From the NCBI RefSeq assembly GCF_040545875.1, contig NZ_JBEPMR010000016.1: a stretch of 64,000 nt of DNA; one strand, given 5' to 3'. Shown here in pieces: positions 1 through 9,735 of this stretch. The position numbers were made by a program, and so were the translations under genes. The notes below the pieces were generated by a model. The model saw only the letters and a program-made list of their open reading frames with translations, was not told the DNA's origin and did no database searches. The DNA is from Faecalicatena_A orotica (GTDB taxonomy: Bacteria; Bacillota; Clostridia; Lachnospirales; Lachnospiraceae). Each line of letters starts with the position of its first letter. Positions within the stretch are counted from its first letter, which is position 1.

Positions 1-469
1 GCTAGAAGGAATCATATGCAAGAGTAAACCCTACTTATCCAAGACTAAGTCCTACATAGGATGAACAGGGTAGGATTTAGAAAAATAATTTACGGGATAT
101 ACAATCACGGAAATTTTATCTTGTATAAAACATCAGGCGGTGCTATACTAACTTCACATCAAAATCCCAGACCGTTTTATTCATAAAATTCTTAGGTCTG
201 ATTCTTATTTTTTACATAGAGTAGAAGATAAATCTGATTTCCTTGGCGGTTCAGCCGGAAATTACCAGTTTTGATGAACTAAAAACTAAATAAGGAGATA
301 TGGTCAGTGTCCAGACAATGTACTCTGCTTTATGTTATCATATACAAATTCGGACTTTTTGTATGGTAATACTAGATTGAAACAGTACGGAACTGCGTAT
401 ATAATAAAAAATAGTAGAGTACATCTAATGTGGCATCTGACATCTCCACCGGAAAGAAGGAGGACATTT
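1..469. other. Leading intergenic region
   Basis: No coding region is supported here. The stretch holds a terminator-like hairpin near 168-212, which ends a gene lying outside the window, and then AT-rich sequence leading to the Rpn-like gene. An open frame runs from 332 into that gene, but the part before 470 lacks a ribosome binding site and looks like chance extension. Confidence 0.5.
168..212 (+). terminator. Terminator of an upstream gene
   Basis: The arms CAGACC and GGTCTG (168-173 and 195-200) enclose an inner TTTTAT/ATAAAA pair. A T-rich run, TTCTTATTTTTT, follows on the plus strand. This is the form of an intrinsic terminator for a gene left of the window. Confidence 0.55.
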
Positions 470-1456
470 ATGTCAGAAGAAAGTCATGTTGCGTATCAAA
501 ACAAAGACATTGCGGCAAAGTATCTGGCTGAGCATTTTTCAGACAAGTCTTTTGCTACCTATGGGGTGAAGGTGCCCCGGATTGTACAGGTACTGCCCAC
601 AAACCTGCCTGTGATAGAGGCAAACGAACTGCGGCTGGACAACCTGTTTTTACTGGAGGATGGCTCACTTGCACTGGTCGATTATGAGAGTTCATATGCA
701 GATGCGGATAAGATAAAGTATCTGAATTATATTATCCGTACTTTAAAAAGAAGTATGACTGAAGACAATATCATGCGTAAAATCCGGATGATCGTGATTT
801 ATACGGCGGACATAGCTCCGGGACAGACAAGGCCGAATCTGGATATTGGCTGTCTGCAGTTCCAGTTGGAGGAGGCATTTCTGACGGAACTGGATTCCAT
901 GAAAATAGAAGACGGAATCAGACAGAAGCTTAACCGCGGGGAGCCTTTAACGGCGGAGGAACAGATGCAGTTTATCATACTTCCGCTGACGCACCAGGGG
1001 AAGGAAAAGAAAGAAGCGTGTATCCGGCGCTGCTTTGATTTGGCGAAACAGGTGGAGGACGAGCAGGCGCAGGTATTTATACTTTCCGGTATACTGGTAT
1101 TTGCAGATAAGGTGATAGATAACGAAGATTCTAAGGAAATGAGGGATTGGATTATGATGACAAAGGTATCAAGATTATTTGAGGAAGAGAAGATCGAGTA
1201 TGGGAAAAAAATGGCTGCGGAGGCAGCTGAAAAAGCGACTAAAGCTACGAAAGAGGCCGCTGAGAAAGCAGCTAAGAGGGCCGCTAAGAAAGCAGCTAAG
1301 AGGGCGAAAGAGACCACCGAAAAAGCCGCGAAAGAAAATGAAACTGAGATTGTAAAAAGAATGCTGGCTAATAATATTCCTCTGGAACAGGTGAAAGCGG
1401 TCGTGACTATTTTGACGGAGGATGAGATAAATAACCTGCAAAAGGAAATATTATAA
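470..1456 (+). CDS. Rpn family PD-(D/E)XK nuclease/transposase-like protein
   Basis: The protein is 328 residues from the ATG at 470, chosen because AGGAGG lies nine bases upstream; the open frame starts earlier without a ribosome binding site. The N-terminal part contains the segment with LDNLFLLEDGSLALVDYES, where the D and ExS fit the PD-(D/E)XK core of the Rpn/PDDEXK_2 family that is very common in Lachnospiraceae. Near residues 245-285 is a low-complexity stretch of alanine, lysine and glutamate that should form a charged helix or coiled coil, and after it a short C-terminal helix-rich tail follows. Family members are linked to RecA-independent DNA mobility or defence, but the role here is unknown. 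It is a single gene with a strong hairpin after it. Family assignment is fairly sure, function is not. Confidence 0.7.
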   Translation: MSEESHVAYQNKDIAAKYLAEHFSDKSFATYGVKVPRIVQVLPTNLPVIEANELRLDNLFLLEDGSLALVDYESSYADADKIKYLNYIIRTLKRSMTEDNIMRKIRMIVIYTADIAPGQTRPNLDIGCLQFQLEEAFLTELDSMKIEDGIRQKLNRGEPLTAEEQMQFIILPLTHQGKEKKEACIRRCFDLAKQVEDEQAQVFILSGILVFADKVIDNEDSKEMRDWIMMTKVSRLFEEEKIEYGKKMAAEAAEKATKATKEAAEKAAKRAAKKAAKRAKETTEKAAKENETEIVKRMLANNIPLEQVKAVVTILTEDEINNLQKEIL

Positions 1457-1460
1457 AATA

Positions 1461-1478
1461 GAGTTTCGCCTGCGAAAC
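1461..1478. repeat. Short palindrome GAGTTTCGCCTGCGAAAC
   Basis: GTTTCGC and GCGAAAC form a seven-base inverted repeat. Nearly the same word occurs at 59692-59709 at the edge of a larger palindromic element, so it may be the shared core of a dispersed intergenic repeat. Confidence 0.45.
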
Positions 1479-1487
1479 ATAAAAGAC

Positions 1488-1535
1488 AACCAAATGGCCG
1501 CATATCGTAGCTTCTGATATTGCGGCCATTTGGTT
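1488..1535. terminator. Bidirectional terminator, 15-bp perfect stem
   Basis: AACCAAATGGCCGCA at 1488-1502 pairs perfectly with its complement at 1521-1535. It sits between the convergent ends of the Rpn-like gene (plus) and the reductase fusion (minus), so it can end both transcripts. Confidence 0.8.
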
Positions 1536-1540
1536 ATTAG

Positions 1541-4500
1541 TTACAGCTCTAATTTTTTCTTTAATTCGTTTGCAACTTCATAGGCACTGAATTTCATTGG
1601 AATGATATAATTGTCTTCCTTTCCATGAAGGGGTGTCCAGACCTGTGCATAGAAGGGATTCTTTTTTGCAATATCACCATAGTGCCATGTATATGCCAGA
1701 CATTCCGGGCACCAGTGCCCCCCGTGCAATACTGCATTCACAGACATCTCGAATATATGCCCGTCTGCACATTTCCATTTGACCGGTGTGTAGATATCCT
1801 CCGGTGTTTTTTCTGCCAGGCACTCTCCGCCGCGGAATGCGGCCGCTTTCCGGAGGTCTTCCAGTGTCAGGTTTTCTATTCCTTTCTCTTCATCATATCC
1901 GTGGTCCAGATAAGCCGGTTCTTCGTCTGGGTGGAAAAGTTCTACATCATCCCAGCTCTTAACTGCCGCACGCTTTTCTTTGGAACCATAGAATGCTTTG
2001 ATCCAATCTTCATCATTATGTTCCAGTGCATAATAGAGTCCGCCCTCTTTCTGTCCGATTTCCTTATTATGAGCTTTCATCTGTTCAGCTGTAGGGAACA
2101 TCGCGGCAATCATTGGATTTGCTTTCATTCTGCGCATTTCTTCACGGACGCCGTTCCAATATTGTTCACCCGGAATACAGCGGAAGTGAAGGATATCATC
2201 CAAAATGTGGCTGTCCGAAAAGTAGTGTCCGTGGAAATTATAGAATGGTACTGCATCTGCATCAAACAGATCTTTGACACTGATGCCGAATGCCTCTAAG
2301 TTAATATCCATGAGTTCCCACATTGTCAGACGATACTCAGGCCCACTGCTTAAATTGTAACCTTTTCGCCAGAAAGTTTCCGGTACCCAGTCCTCACAGA
2401 TATTGGCCATGCAAATTCCTGATTCAATTGATGTGCTCCACTCTAACACATTGTTAACCGGCTGGTGGAAAATAATAGGCTCTTCCCCGCTGCCTTCTGT
2501 ACTTGGATGCTGTCCTGTTTGGCGAATGGATACCCAGTACTTCAGCCCTGATTCAAACACTGCCAGCTCGGAAAATACCTTTGATATTGCATAATAATCG
2601 AAGATGGACGGATTAACCGGATCACCAACTCTTCCCCAGTGAATCGGATAGGTCCGCGCTCCTGTCTCTGCAACGGTACCTATATATACAAAATGCACTT
2701 TGTCCGGATCTGGTTGTTCTTTTATCGCTTTAATGATATTCATAGTGGAGCCCATATTCGTATAAAGCGTCTGTTCCGGGTATTTATCTGCTGCCGGAGA
2801 TACCATCGCACCAATATGGAGCACATAATCAGAACCATCTACCAGTCTTTTAATATCCTCATAATTTGCCAGATCTCCCCAGATAACTTCCAGATTCGGG
2901 TCTGCAAATTTTTTCATCTTTTCCTTATTAACTGCGGACGGTCTTGCAAAAGCTTTCACTTTAAACCGATTTCCCCGGCTTAAAAGCTGTTTCAGTGTTT
3001 CCTGCCCCATTGTACCTGTAACGCCTGTTACTGCAATTACCTTTTTAGGTTTACTTACGTCGGAATGTACTGCCGGATCGTCAAATGTGAGTGCCGCATC
3101 AAAGGCCTCCCGGGTAGCATTTAACGCTCTTCTTGCCATGCCCGCATCACCGATTACCATATAACCTGCACCGATTTCTCTTGCAGCCTCTTCCAGTTCC
3201 TTTCCGCAGCGGGATTTAGAGCCAATTGCGAGAACTGCATAGTCACAGGGATATTCCACGGTCTCTCCGTCTTTCTGGCCAATCACTCTCCCCGATTCAA
3301 TGGCTGTAACGGTCACTTCTGTAACTGCATGTATCCCCAGTGCGGCGATACTCTCCGTAACACAGAATTTCCTTGCCATACCCAGATCCGCACAATATTC
3401 CTTCAACATTTCAAGAGCCGTAACCTGACATCCTTTTTCTGCCAGATATTCAGCCGCTTCCATACCGACCATACCTCCGCCGATAATAACCACACTGCCT
3501 TTCACTTTTGCAGTGCCGTTCAGCACATCATGGGCATTGACAACAAATGGCTGTTCAACACCCGGTATTTGGGGAATGAGTGGTTCTGCTCCAATTGCAT
3601 TAAATACCGTGTGTGGTTTAATTTCTTTGATTAAATCGGCAGTGACTTTTGTATGGAGCCTGATTTCAGCGCCAAGTTTTCGCGCTTTTTCACCCATATG
3701 GATTACTTCTGCCTTCATTTCTGCCTTGCGCGGTGCTTCTCCTGCTGTCAGGAATTGTCCGCCGAGTCTGTCGGATGCTTCACACACGATTGCATGATGT
3801 CCGCGCTGCTTCAGGACAATTGCCGCTTCCAGCCCCGCAATACCTCCACCGGCAATAAGAACCGTCTGCGGATTATCTGTCTTTTCAATCCGGCAGGTCA
3901 GTTCTCTTCCAAGAGCAGGATTTCTCAGGCAGGTGACCTGTGGACACTCCGTATCTGCAAACCCGTCCAGACACCCCTGGTCACACCCGACACAGTAATC
4001 AATATCGTCCACATTTCCTGCTTTTGCCTTGTTCATAAATTCCGGGTCAACATATTGGGCGCGCCCAAGGACAACCATATCCACCTTATCTTCTTCCAGA
4101 TATTTCTCTGCAAGCTCTGGTGTATTGATACGCCCTACACCAATCGTAAGCATACCGGTCTCTTTACGGATGCGCGCGGCGTTTTCAATATTAAAGCCTT
4201 GTGGAATGTCAATCGGAGGTACTTCGTATTTATTTGCAGGAGTAATAATATTACCACGGGAGACATCCAGCACGTCCACGCCTGCTTCTTTTGCCATTTT
4301 ACAGAATGCAATCGTATCCTCAATCGTCATTCCGTTTTCCAGATAATCATCATGGGCATCTATCCTCATAAAAAGCGGCATATCCTCCGGCATATTTTCC
4401 CGGATTGCACGAATACATTCCAGTGGAAACTTTGCACGATTTTCAAGACTGCCGCCATATTCATCCGTCCTGTGGTTCAGGCCGCCGGAAAGGAAGGAAT

Positions 4501-5011
4501 GCGGCAGATAGTTATGTGCACAATGAAATTCTAAGCAGTCAAACCCCGCTTGTACTGCACGCTTTGCAGCCTTCCCGTAACATGCAATAACCTCCTGTAT
4601 CTGTTCGACCGTAATTCTCGGAAGTGTAATTCCCGGTCCCATCGGTGTATCACTGGCCATAAGAATCTGGGCAGTTTGATCCATTCCCACGGCAAGACTT
4701 CCCTGCCAAAGCTGGACGCCTGCTTTTCCGCCTTCTGCGTGAATTGCATCCGTCAGTTCTTTCATCCCCGGAATGTACATATCCTCGCTCAGAGAAAGAA
4801 ACTGCCTCGGAGCACTCGGCGTATGTACACTGGAAACTTCTACAATATTCAGTCCGCTGCCCCCTCTGGCACGGAGTCTGTGGTATTCAATAAGTGTCGG
4901 TGTTACAAAACTGGCCTTTCCAGAAAATTTGGTTCCCATCGCCGGCATAATCCCACGATTTCTAAGCTCCATGCCGCGAATTTTAATCGGTGTAAATAGT
5001 TTTTGAAACAT
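1541..5011 (-). CDS. Old yellow enzyme / FAD-NAD / short-chain dehydrogenase fusion with zinc-ribbon tail
   Basis: The 1156-residue protein has several parts. Residues 1-335 are an FMN-binding TIM barrel of the old yellow enzyme/2,4-dienoyl-CoA reductase type, with HCAHNY at 163-168. A 4Fe-4S motif follows (C340, C343, C347, C361). Residues 380-640 form FAD and NAD domains with GGGIAG and GGGMVG. Up to here it resembles BaiCD/BaiH and related ene-reductases. A second NAD(P)-binding short-chain dehydrogenase/epimerase module is then fused (VTGVTGTMG at 661, YxxxK at 807-811), and the tail carries a zinc-ribbon-like C1081/H1085/C1101/C1104. Ordinary family members stop near residue 660. The fusion suggests reduction of an enone and of a nearby keto group of one substrate by one polypeptide; substrate unknown, possibly a steroid, bile acid or plant phenolic. 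It faces a MerR regulator. Confidence 0.85.
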   Translation of the reverse strand: MFQKLFTPIKIRGMELRNRGIMPAMGTKFSGKASFVTPTLIEYHRLRARGGSGLNIVEVSSVHTPSAPRQFLSLSEDMYIPGMKELTDAIHAEGGKAGVQLWQGSLAVGMDQTAQILMASDTPMGPGITLPRITVEQIQEVIACYGKAAKRAVQAGFDCLEFHCAHNYLPHSFLSGGLNHRTDEYGGSLENRAKFPLECIRAIRENMPEDMPLFMRIDAHDDYLENGMTIEDTIAFCKMAKEAGVDVLDVSRGNIITPANKYEVPPIDIPQGFNIENAARIRKETGMLTIGVGRINTPELAEKYLEEDKVDMVVLGRAQYVDPEFMNKAKAGNVDDIDYCVGCDQGCLDGFADTECPQVTCLRNPALGRELTCRIEKTDNPQTVLIAGGGIAGLEAAIVLKQRGHHAIVCEASDRLGGQFLTAGEAPRKAEMKAEVIHMGEKARKLGAEIRLHTKVTADLIKEIKPHTVFNAIGAEPLIPQIPGVEQPFVVNAHDVLNGTAKVKGSVVIIGGGMVGMEAAEYLAEKGCQVTALEMLKEYCADLGMARKFCVTESIAALGIHAVTEVTVTAIESGRVIGQKDGETVEYPCDYAVLAIGSKSRCGKELEEAAREIGAGYMVIGDAGMARRALNATREAFDAALTFDDPAVHSDVSKPKKVIAVTGVTGTMGQETLKQLLSRGNRFKVKAFARPSAVNKEKMKKFADPNLEVIWGDLANYEDIKRLVDGSDYVLHIGAMVSPAADKYPEQTLYTNMGSTMNIIKAIKEQPDPDKVHFVYIGTVAETGARTYPIHWGRVGDPVNPSIFDYYAISKVFSELAVFESGLKYWVSIRQTGQHPSTEGSGEEPIIFHQPVNNVLEWSTSIESGICMANICEDWVPETFWRKGYNLSSGPEYRLTMWELMDINLEAFGISVKDLFDADAVPFYNFHGHYFSDSHILDDILHFRCIPGEQYWNGVREEMRRMKANPMIAAMFPTAEQMKAHNKEIGQKEGGLYYALEHNDEDWIKAFYGSKEKRAAVKSWDDVELFHPDEEPAYLDHGYDEEKGIENLTLEDLRKAAAFRGGECLAEKTPEDIYTPVKWKCADGHIFEMSVNAVLHGGHWCPECLAYTWHYGDIAKKNPFYAQVWTPLHGKEDNYIIPMKFSAYEVANELKKKLEL

Positions 5012-5055
5012 AAGTATCCTCCTTTTTCATTCTCGTATCTACATTTCTATACTTA

Positions 5056-5086
5056 ACTATATACCGTTCACTATATGTACAGTCAA
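5056..5086 (-). promoter_or_regulatory. Candidate MerR-controlled promoter of the reductase fusion
   Basis: On the minus strand TTGACT (5081-5086) is followed after 19 bases by TATAGT (5056-5061), a long spacer typical of MerR-activated promoters. A 17-base spacing to TATATA at 5058-5063 is also possible, so the assignment is ambiguous. ACTATAT occurs twice, 14 bases apart, on the plus strand. Confidence 0.35.
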
Positions 5087-5148
5087 TTATCGGCTATAAT
5101 ATATTCATTTTCCATACAGTTATATGTACGCTTTTAAGGAGATGTGGT

Positions 5149-6162
5149 ATGAAACTAAAAGAAATATGTAAAAAAACAGGGATTTCCAAAAGAAATGTAC
5201 ACTTTTATATTAAAGAAGGAATTCTGAACCCGTCTGTGAATCCTGATAACGGTTACTATGAATTTTCCGAAGGGGATTATCAAAAATTAGTTTTTGTCCG
5301 TCAGATGCGAAATGCAGGTCTCTCTTTGTCCAATATCCGTTCCCTGATTCATACTCCCCTGACAGCAAGCCACTATCTGAATCAATATGTAAATCAATTA
5401 AAACAGGAACAGCGCCACATCGAACAAACCTTAATCAGTTTAAACCATATTTTATCCGAATTGCCTATTCATCCGGATTTTCCGGCTCTATACAGTCTGT
5501 GTATAGAATCCGGAATCCCGGAAAAGCCAAAGGATCTCGCCGCAGAGGATATGAATGACTATCGTAATATTACAACAATAAACCGCTATTTGTGGGCAGC
5601 TTTTCTTCCTCAAACAAAGTTTACCGATTATCAGGAATTTCTCTGGGCCAAAGTAAACCGTCTCACTTTAGAGCATCCGACGGAGGATTATCAACGCCTC
5701 CGCAACTTTTTGAACAACCTGCCTTCGGCACAATTTGACCAGCTTTTCTCACAGCAGTCAGAAAGATATTCTTATATATCTTCACTAAAACCAGACGAAT
5801 ACAAGGACTGCTCAAGAGAAATGATTGTTTATTTAAAAGAGGGGATTAAAAATCCCCGGAATGTTCAGTTCTGGAAACAATATTATGCTGATTTTTTCTA
5901 TCCGACAGTGATGCTCCATGATTCCGAATTCAGCCGGATTATTATGGAACTCAGCCCATTTTACAGAGAATATGTGTTTAATATTGGCAATGTATGTAAA
6001 ATGACATATCAGTATTTATTGTCAGACGAGGGGAGCGATTTATACCGGCAGCTTAAAAATACCTACGGAGATAACCTTCAATTAGAAACCGCAAATCACG
6101 GGATGTTAGAGGGTTTGGTCAATCTCTCAGATTTCTCTGAGCAAATGATATTAAGCGATTGA
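5149..6162 (+). CDS. MerR family transcriptional regulator with large effector domain
   Basis: The 337-residue protein starts with a MerR winged helix-turn-helix (residues 1-70: KLKEICKKTGISKRNVHFYIKEGIL, then the FSEGDYQKLVFVRQMRNAGLSL segment). A coiled-coil linker follows near residues 85-115. The remaining two hundred residues are a helical effector domain rich in tyrosine and phenylalanine, larger than in classical MerR proteins and without an obvious metal-binding cysteine cluster. A ribosome binding site, AAGGAG, precedes the ATG. The gene is divergent from the reductase fusion with a 137-base shared region, so that fusion is its most likely target, induced by a small hydrophobic molecule. 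The effector is unknown. Confidence 0.8.
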   Translation: MKLKEICKKTGISKRNVHFYIKEGILNPSVNPDNGYYEFSEGDYQKLVFVRQMRNAGLSLSNIRSLIHTPLTASHYLNQYVNQLKQEQRHIEQTLISLNHILSELPIHPDFPALYSLCIESGIPEKPKDLAAEDMNDYRNITTINRYLWAAFLPQTKFTDYQEFLWAKVNRLTLEHPTEDYQRLRNFLNNLPSAQFDQLFSQQSERYSYISSLKPDEYKDCSREMIVYLKEGIKNPRNVQFWKQYYADFFYPTVMLHDSEFSRIIMELSPFYREYVFNIGNVCKMTYQYLLSDEGSDLYRQLKNTYGDNLQLETANHGMLEGLVNLSDFSEQMILSD

Positions 6163-6203
6163 TCTTTAAAACATTGCTCGTCGGCTTCTACTTTCTTGTT
6201 TCA

Positions 6204-7154
6204 TTATCTTACATGATATAATTTTTTCCGGTCTTCCAGATACTGTTTCTTCTCCTGAATCTCTTTTTGCAATTCCTCTATCTCTTTATTATATACAGTA
6301 TTCTCTTCCAGATGTAGAATTAGCTGGTCTTGTTTTTCTATAATTTCCTCTTGTATTTGAGCGGGTGTTACTTTCATCAGCTCAAAACTATATGTTACCT
6401 CCTGCTTAATGCGGTCCAGATTATCGGCCGTTTCCTGCTGGATACGTTCCATTTCTTCTTTAATTTCCTGCAGTCTCTGATTGATACGGTCAGTCCGGTA
6501 GATGACATCCGGATACGCATCCGCAATTCTCTTGTAGAAAATCGATTTATTGCTCATAAGAAGCTTAATTTCTTTGCTTATACTCTCCGTATTGTCAGCT
6601 TCACTATTTTCTACGCTGCTTTTCACAAACTTCATGACAAAATGAGAGGTCAGATAATCTGCAGACATAACAAGTATAATTATAATGGTCAGCGTATATA
6701 GGCCTCTCACTGGAATCCGGTCAAACAGGGAATACATAATTGGATTGATTACCTCAATCACCAATGTGCCCCCGATTCCAAACAGAATCAGATTCCCAAT
6801 CCAGATACGTCCATGAAGATTCATTGGTTTTGTACTATAATCCCACCATCTGGCATGAAACCTCTTTTCCAGATAATAACTGACTGCATATTCCAAAATC
6901 CCGCAGCCAATAAAGGAAATACTGAATGTTGTTCCAACAGATGACTCCACACCAGATAATATACTTACCATTACTGTAATAAAAACAATACCAGAACCAT
7001 AAATTGGACAATAGGGGCCAATTAAAAACCCCCGATTTATAAAATGATGATATTGTATGTATTTAAGAACCACTTCCATACACCAGCCTAATATTGAAAA
7101 TACAAAAAATAATAAAATTAAGTAACAGATTTGCTGTAAAAATAAATATTCCAT
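6204..7154 (-). CDS. CmpB-like putative ABC transporter permease with coiled-coil tail
   Basis: The protein has about 316 residues from the ATG at 7154; a TTG two codons earlier is also possible. The first 190 residues hold five or so membrane segments with the pattern SILGWCMEVVLKYIQYHHFINRGFLIGPYCPIYGSG, characteristic of the putative ABC-transporter type IV family (PF06541, CmpB-like) found across Lachnospiraceae. The last 120 residues are a charged coiled coil with many Glu, Gln and Lys (around LQEIKEEMERIQQETADNL), which is an added feature. No ATPase partner lies nearby. It is followed by a short gap and the regulator pair on the same strand. Molecular function is not established for this family. 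Confidence 0.7.
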   Translation of the reverse strand: MEYLFLQQICYLILLFFVFSILGWCMEVVLKYIQYHHFINRGFLIGPYCPIYGSGIVFITVMVSILSGVESSVGTTFSISFIGCGILEYAVSYYLEKRFHARWWDYSTKPMNLHGRIWIGNLILFGIGGTLVIEVINPIMYSLFDRIPVRGLYTLTIIIILVMSADYLTSHFVMKFVKSSVENSEADNTESISKEIKLLMSNKSIFYKRIADAYPDVIYRTDRINQRLQEIKEEMERIQQETADNLDRIKQEVTYSFELMKVTPAQIQEEIIEKQDQLILHLEENTVYNKEIEELQKEIQEKKQYLEDRKKLYHVR

Positions 7155-7250
7155 TATCAATTTATCCCTTCTCTTATGGTGTGTACGATAGTGCTATTTT
7201 ACTTCCATTGTCTCCTATACAGATAATATTGTCAACGTAATCATCTGCTC

Positions 7251-8525
7251 TTAATATGGGAAAATGGTATCCAGGCTAAAAATTCTATCCTTAAGACTCA
7301 CTACAATATTCCCGCCATATTTCTCTACCACATGCCGGATACTTTTGAGTCCGAATCCGTGATAATTAGCATCGCCTTTTGTACTCAGCGGAAGTCCGTT
7401 CTGAAAACGCAGCTCTTCTTCACAGTAATTTTCTATATGTATCCCCAGCACGTCCTTCCTTGCATAGCCGATCAGGCTGATAACTCTCTTTTCATCGGGT
7501 AGGTTTCTGGCACATTCTATGGCATTGTCAAGGGCATTGCCGAAAATAGCCGCGATATCGCCGGGGCTGATGTGCTCCAATTTTGTTCCGTCTACCATAT
7601 AGGAAAACTTGATATGATATCTCTCACACAGCAGATTTTTCTCAGATAAAATGATATCGAGCGGTCTGCAGCCTGTCTTTGCCAGTCCGTCATATATATC
7701 CACTGCCTGCCGGATTTCCTCCAGTTGGGACTTGTCTGTATTTTCTTTACTCTCTAACTCTAAGATACGATGTTTCAAATCATGACACTTCATATTAATG
7801 ATTTCTACTGTCTGGCGGGACAGGTTATATTGCTTTTCATTTTCTTTCAGCAGTTGTTCCAAAGCTGCTTTTTCCTCACCCAGCCGGAACTGTTCTAAAA
7901 ATCCAAACTGTACGAACAGGCTTAAGATACAACAGAATACAAACGGTGCGCGGCAGACTACCATCAAATCCAGTCCTTCTTTGATCAGCCTGTCCTGCAG
8001 AACCCAGCACACAATTAAAGCCATAAAGGTCATTGCCAGAATTTTTTTCCTGTCCGTGCTGATGTCCGGAAGATTCTCGATTCTTTTGACACAGCAAAAA
8101 TAACAAACAAGATAGACGATTCCGAAGACGAGGAACATTTCCCATGAGACCATCTGGAATGTAGTTCCAATCAATCCACAGAATATGACATTCAGGTTAT
8201 TTGCAAGATTCTGCACTGTAAATGCCCCTATAGTGCAGAACAAAATATCTGCAAAAGAACGCTTAAAACACAAGAACATATAGAGCAGTAAAAACAACAG
8301 AATCAGTATGGTCCGGAATCCGGTATAATACTGCATTATGAAAGAAGGCCCTAACACAGAAAACAGATAAAAAAGCACACCGCCGCCCGCCAAACGCAAT
8401 ATAAAATGCTTTCTTTTTTCCATATGGCAGAAAAAGAGAAACTCCGCCAGCAATAACTGCAGAATAAAGCAGGTGATATTGATGAGATGTTCTGAGTTTA
8501 TTCCTAACACCTGTAAAATAAACAT
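7251..8525 (-). CDS. GHKL-type sensor histidine kinase (AgrC-like)
   Basis: The 424-residue protein has six or seven membrane segments in residues 1-200, a short coiled region, and a cytoplasmic kinase with MKCHDLKHRI as phosphoacceptor site near residue 250. The ATP-binding GHKL fold follows, with NALDNAIECA as N box and GFGLKSIRHVVEKYGG as G box. This is the AgrC/VirS/BlpH architecture that commonly senses peptides or membrane cues. It starts two bases after the stop of the LytTR regulator, with GGAGG nine bases before the ATG, so the two are co-transcribed. No AgrB/AgrD-type peptide gene is visible, so the signal is unknown. Targets may be the neighbouring GH3 and esterase genes. Confidence 0.85.
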   Translation of the reverse strand: MFILQVLGINSEHLINITCFILQLLLAEFLFFCHMEKRKHFILRLAGGGVLFYLFSVLGPSFIMQYYTGFRTILILLFLLLYMFLCFKRSFADILFCTIGAFTVQNLANNLNVIFCGLIGTTFQMVSWEMFLVFGIVYLVCYFCCVKRIENLPDISTDRKKILAMTFMALIVCWVLQDRLIKEGLDLMVVCRAPFVFCCILSLFVQFGFLEQFRLGEEKAALEQLLKENEKQYNLSRQTVEIINMKCHDLKHRILELESKENTDKSQLEEIRQAVDIYDGLAKTGCRPLDIILSEKNLLCERYHIKFSYMVDGTKLEHISPGDIAAIFGNALDNAIECARNLPDEKRVISLIGYARKDVLGIHIENYCEEELRFQNGLPLSTKGDANYHGFGLKSIRHVVEKYGGNIVVSLKDRIFSLDTIFPY

Positions 8526-8527
8526 GT

Positions 8528-9238
8528 TTAATATCCTCCTCTGTTTATATAGGTTGTCATCTTGTCAAGAAAGGATTTCTTATAGGTACGTGAGATTCTA
8601 AGCTCTACATCATTTACTTTCACAAATTCACTCCGAAAGCAGGTGATACAGCCCATGTTCACACAATAAGATTTACTGCAGCAGCTAAACCTGTCCTCAG
8701 GCAGTTTTTCCATAAAATCTGACATAGTACTCCGGATTTTAAATTCTCCGCGTTCTGTATGCAGGAACAAATAATGCTTATAACTTTCAATGTATAAAAT
8801 TTCATCCACATCCAGCTTCATGTTCCCCTCGTCGGCAGGAATAAATATATATTTACTCTGCTGCCGATCACAGATACGGATGACTTTGTCCAGCTTCAGT
8901 GAAAAATTAAAATATCCAACCGGCTTCACCATGAAATCCAGCGCCTGTACTTCATACCCGTTAATTGCATACTGTGCCATGTTTGTAATAAAGATCAGGC
9001 ATACGTGCATGTCCATCATGCGCAGTTTTCTGGCTGCGTCCAGCCCATTCAGATGAGGCATCTCGATATCCATTAAAATCAGGTCATAGCAGGCTTTATA
9101 CTCGCTGATAAATTCCAGGCCATCCCTGAAATACTCCGTCGTGATTTTTCTCTTTTTTTCCTTTTGATAGCGTCCGATATAGTCCTCTAACATATCCACA
9201 CTATTTTTATCATCTTCCACAATGGCAATCCGAATCAT
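8528..9238 (-). CDS. LytTR family response regulator
   Basis: The 236-residue protein has a CheY-like receiver (IAIVEDDKNS at the start, phosphoacceptor aspartate in LILMDIEMPH) and a C-terminal LytTR DNA-binding domain (residues 135-236) with the family pattern IFIPADEGNMKLDVDEILYIESYKHYLF in its first strands. It is the cognate partner of the downstream GHKL kinase. LytTR proteins bind pairs of nine-base direct repeats about two helical turns apart. A candidate of that shape lies between the GH3 and esterase genes at 12949-12985. Confidence 0.85.
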   Translation of the reverse strand: MIRIAIVEDDKNSVDMLEDYIGRYQKEKKRKITTEYFRDGLEFISEYKACYDLILMDIEMPHLNGLDAARKLRMMDMHVCLIFITNMAQYAINGYEVQALDFMVKPVGYFNFSLKLDKVIRICDRQQSKYIFIPADEGNMKLDVDEILYIESYKHYLFLHTERGEFKIRSTMSDFMEKLPEDRFSCCSKSYCVNMGCITCFRSEFVKVNDVELRISRTYKKSFLDKMTTYINRGGY

Positions 9239-9275
9239 ATTCCCCTCCAGGCCGTAACATTGTTAAATCAGGAAA

Positions 9276-9305
9276 TGTCAGGGCTCCAAAACCGGAACCC
9301 TGACA
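9276..9305 (-). terminator. Hairpin between membrane protein and LytTR gene
   Basis: TGTCAGGG (9276-9283) pairs with CCCTGACA (9298-9305). It lies downstream of the 134-residue membrane protein on the minus strand, with only a weak T-run, so it may attenuate rather than fully stop transcription into the regulator pair. Confidence 0.5.
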
Positions 9306-9330
9306 CCATTGTACCATATCTTTCTGACGA

Positions 9331-9735
9331 CTACATTGCTTCTTTTTCGAATCCGTGGTAAGACGCAATCCAATACATGATTAAAGAAATCAGCATGAAA
9401 ACTGCTGAAAATACGTAAGACTTCACTGTCTCAAATCCGTACAGCCCGGATACTACATAACCAAGGGCATCTACCTGTGTTCGGAAGCTTAACACAAGCG
9501 CGGCTGCCACAAGAACGGCATCAGCCATTATCACCAGATTCACCGCTTTCCTCCCTCTTACAAATGCCAGAAACACAACTGCGGCGGCCTGAAGCAAAAC
9601 GACTGCTGCCAGTAATGTCATAATAAGAGGTTCTGTATTCTTAGCCTGCCGGTACACAATGATGCCTGCCAGCGCCAGTACAGCTCCCAAAATACTGAAA
9701 TAAAAACCAATTGCTTTATTCTCAAGATATTTCAT
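9331..9735 (-). CDS. Small four-segment membrane protein next to GH3
   Basis: The 134-residue protein is almost wholly hydrophobic, with four predicted membrane segments (about 10-30, 38-58, 65-86 and 104-124) and an FEKEAM tail. It begins inside the 3' end of the GH3 gene (14-base overlap), and its ribosome binding site GAGGAG lies within the GH3 reading frame. This implies translational coupling to the membrane-anchored GH3 and perhaps a physical partnership. No known family was recognised; function unknown. Confidence 0.65.
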   Translation of the reverse strand: MKYLENKAIGFYFSILGAVLALAGIIVYRQAKNTEPLIMTLLAAVVLLQAAAVVFLAFVRGRKAVNLVIMADAVLVAAALVLSFRTQVDALGYVVSGLYGFETVKSYVFSAVFMLISLIMYWIASYHGFEKEAM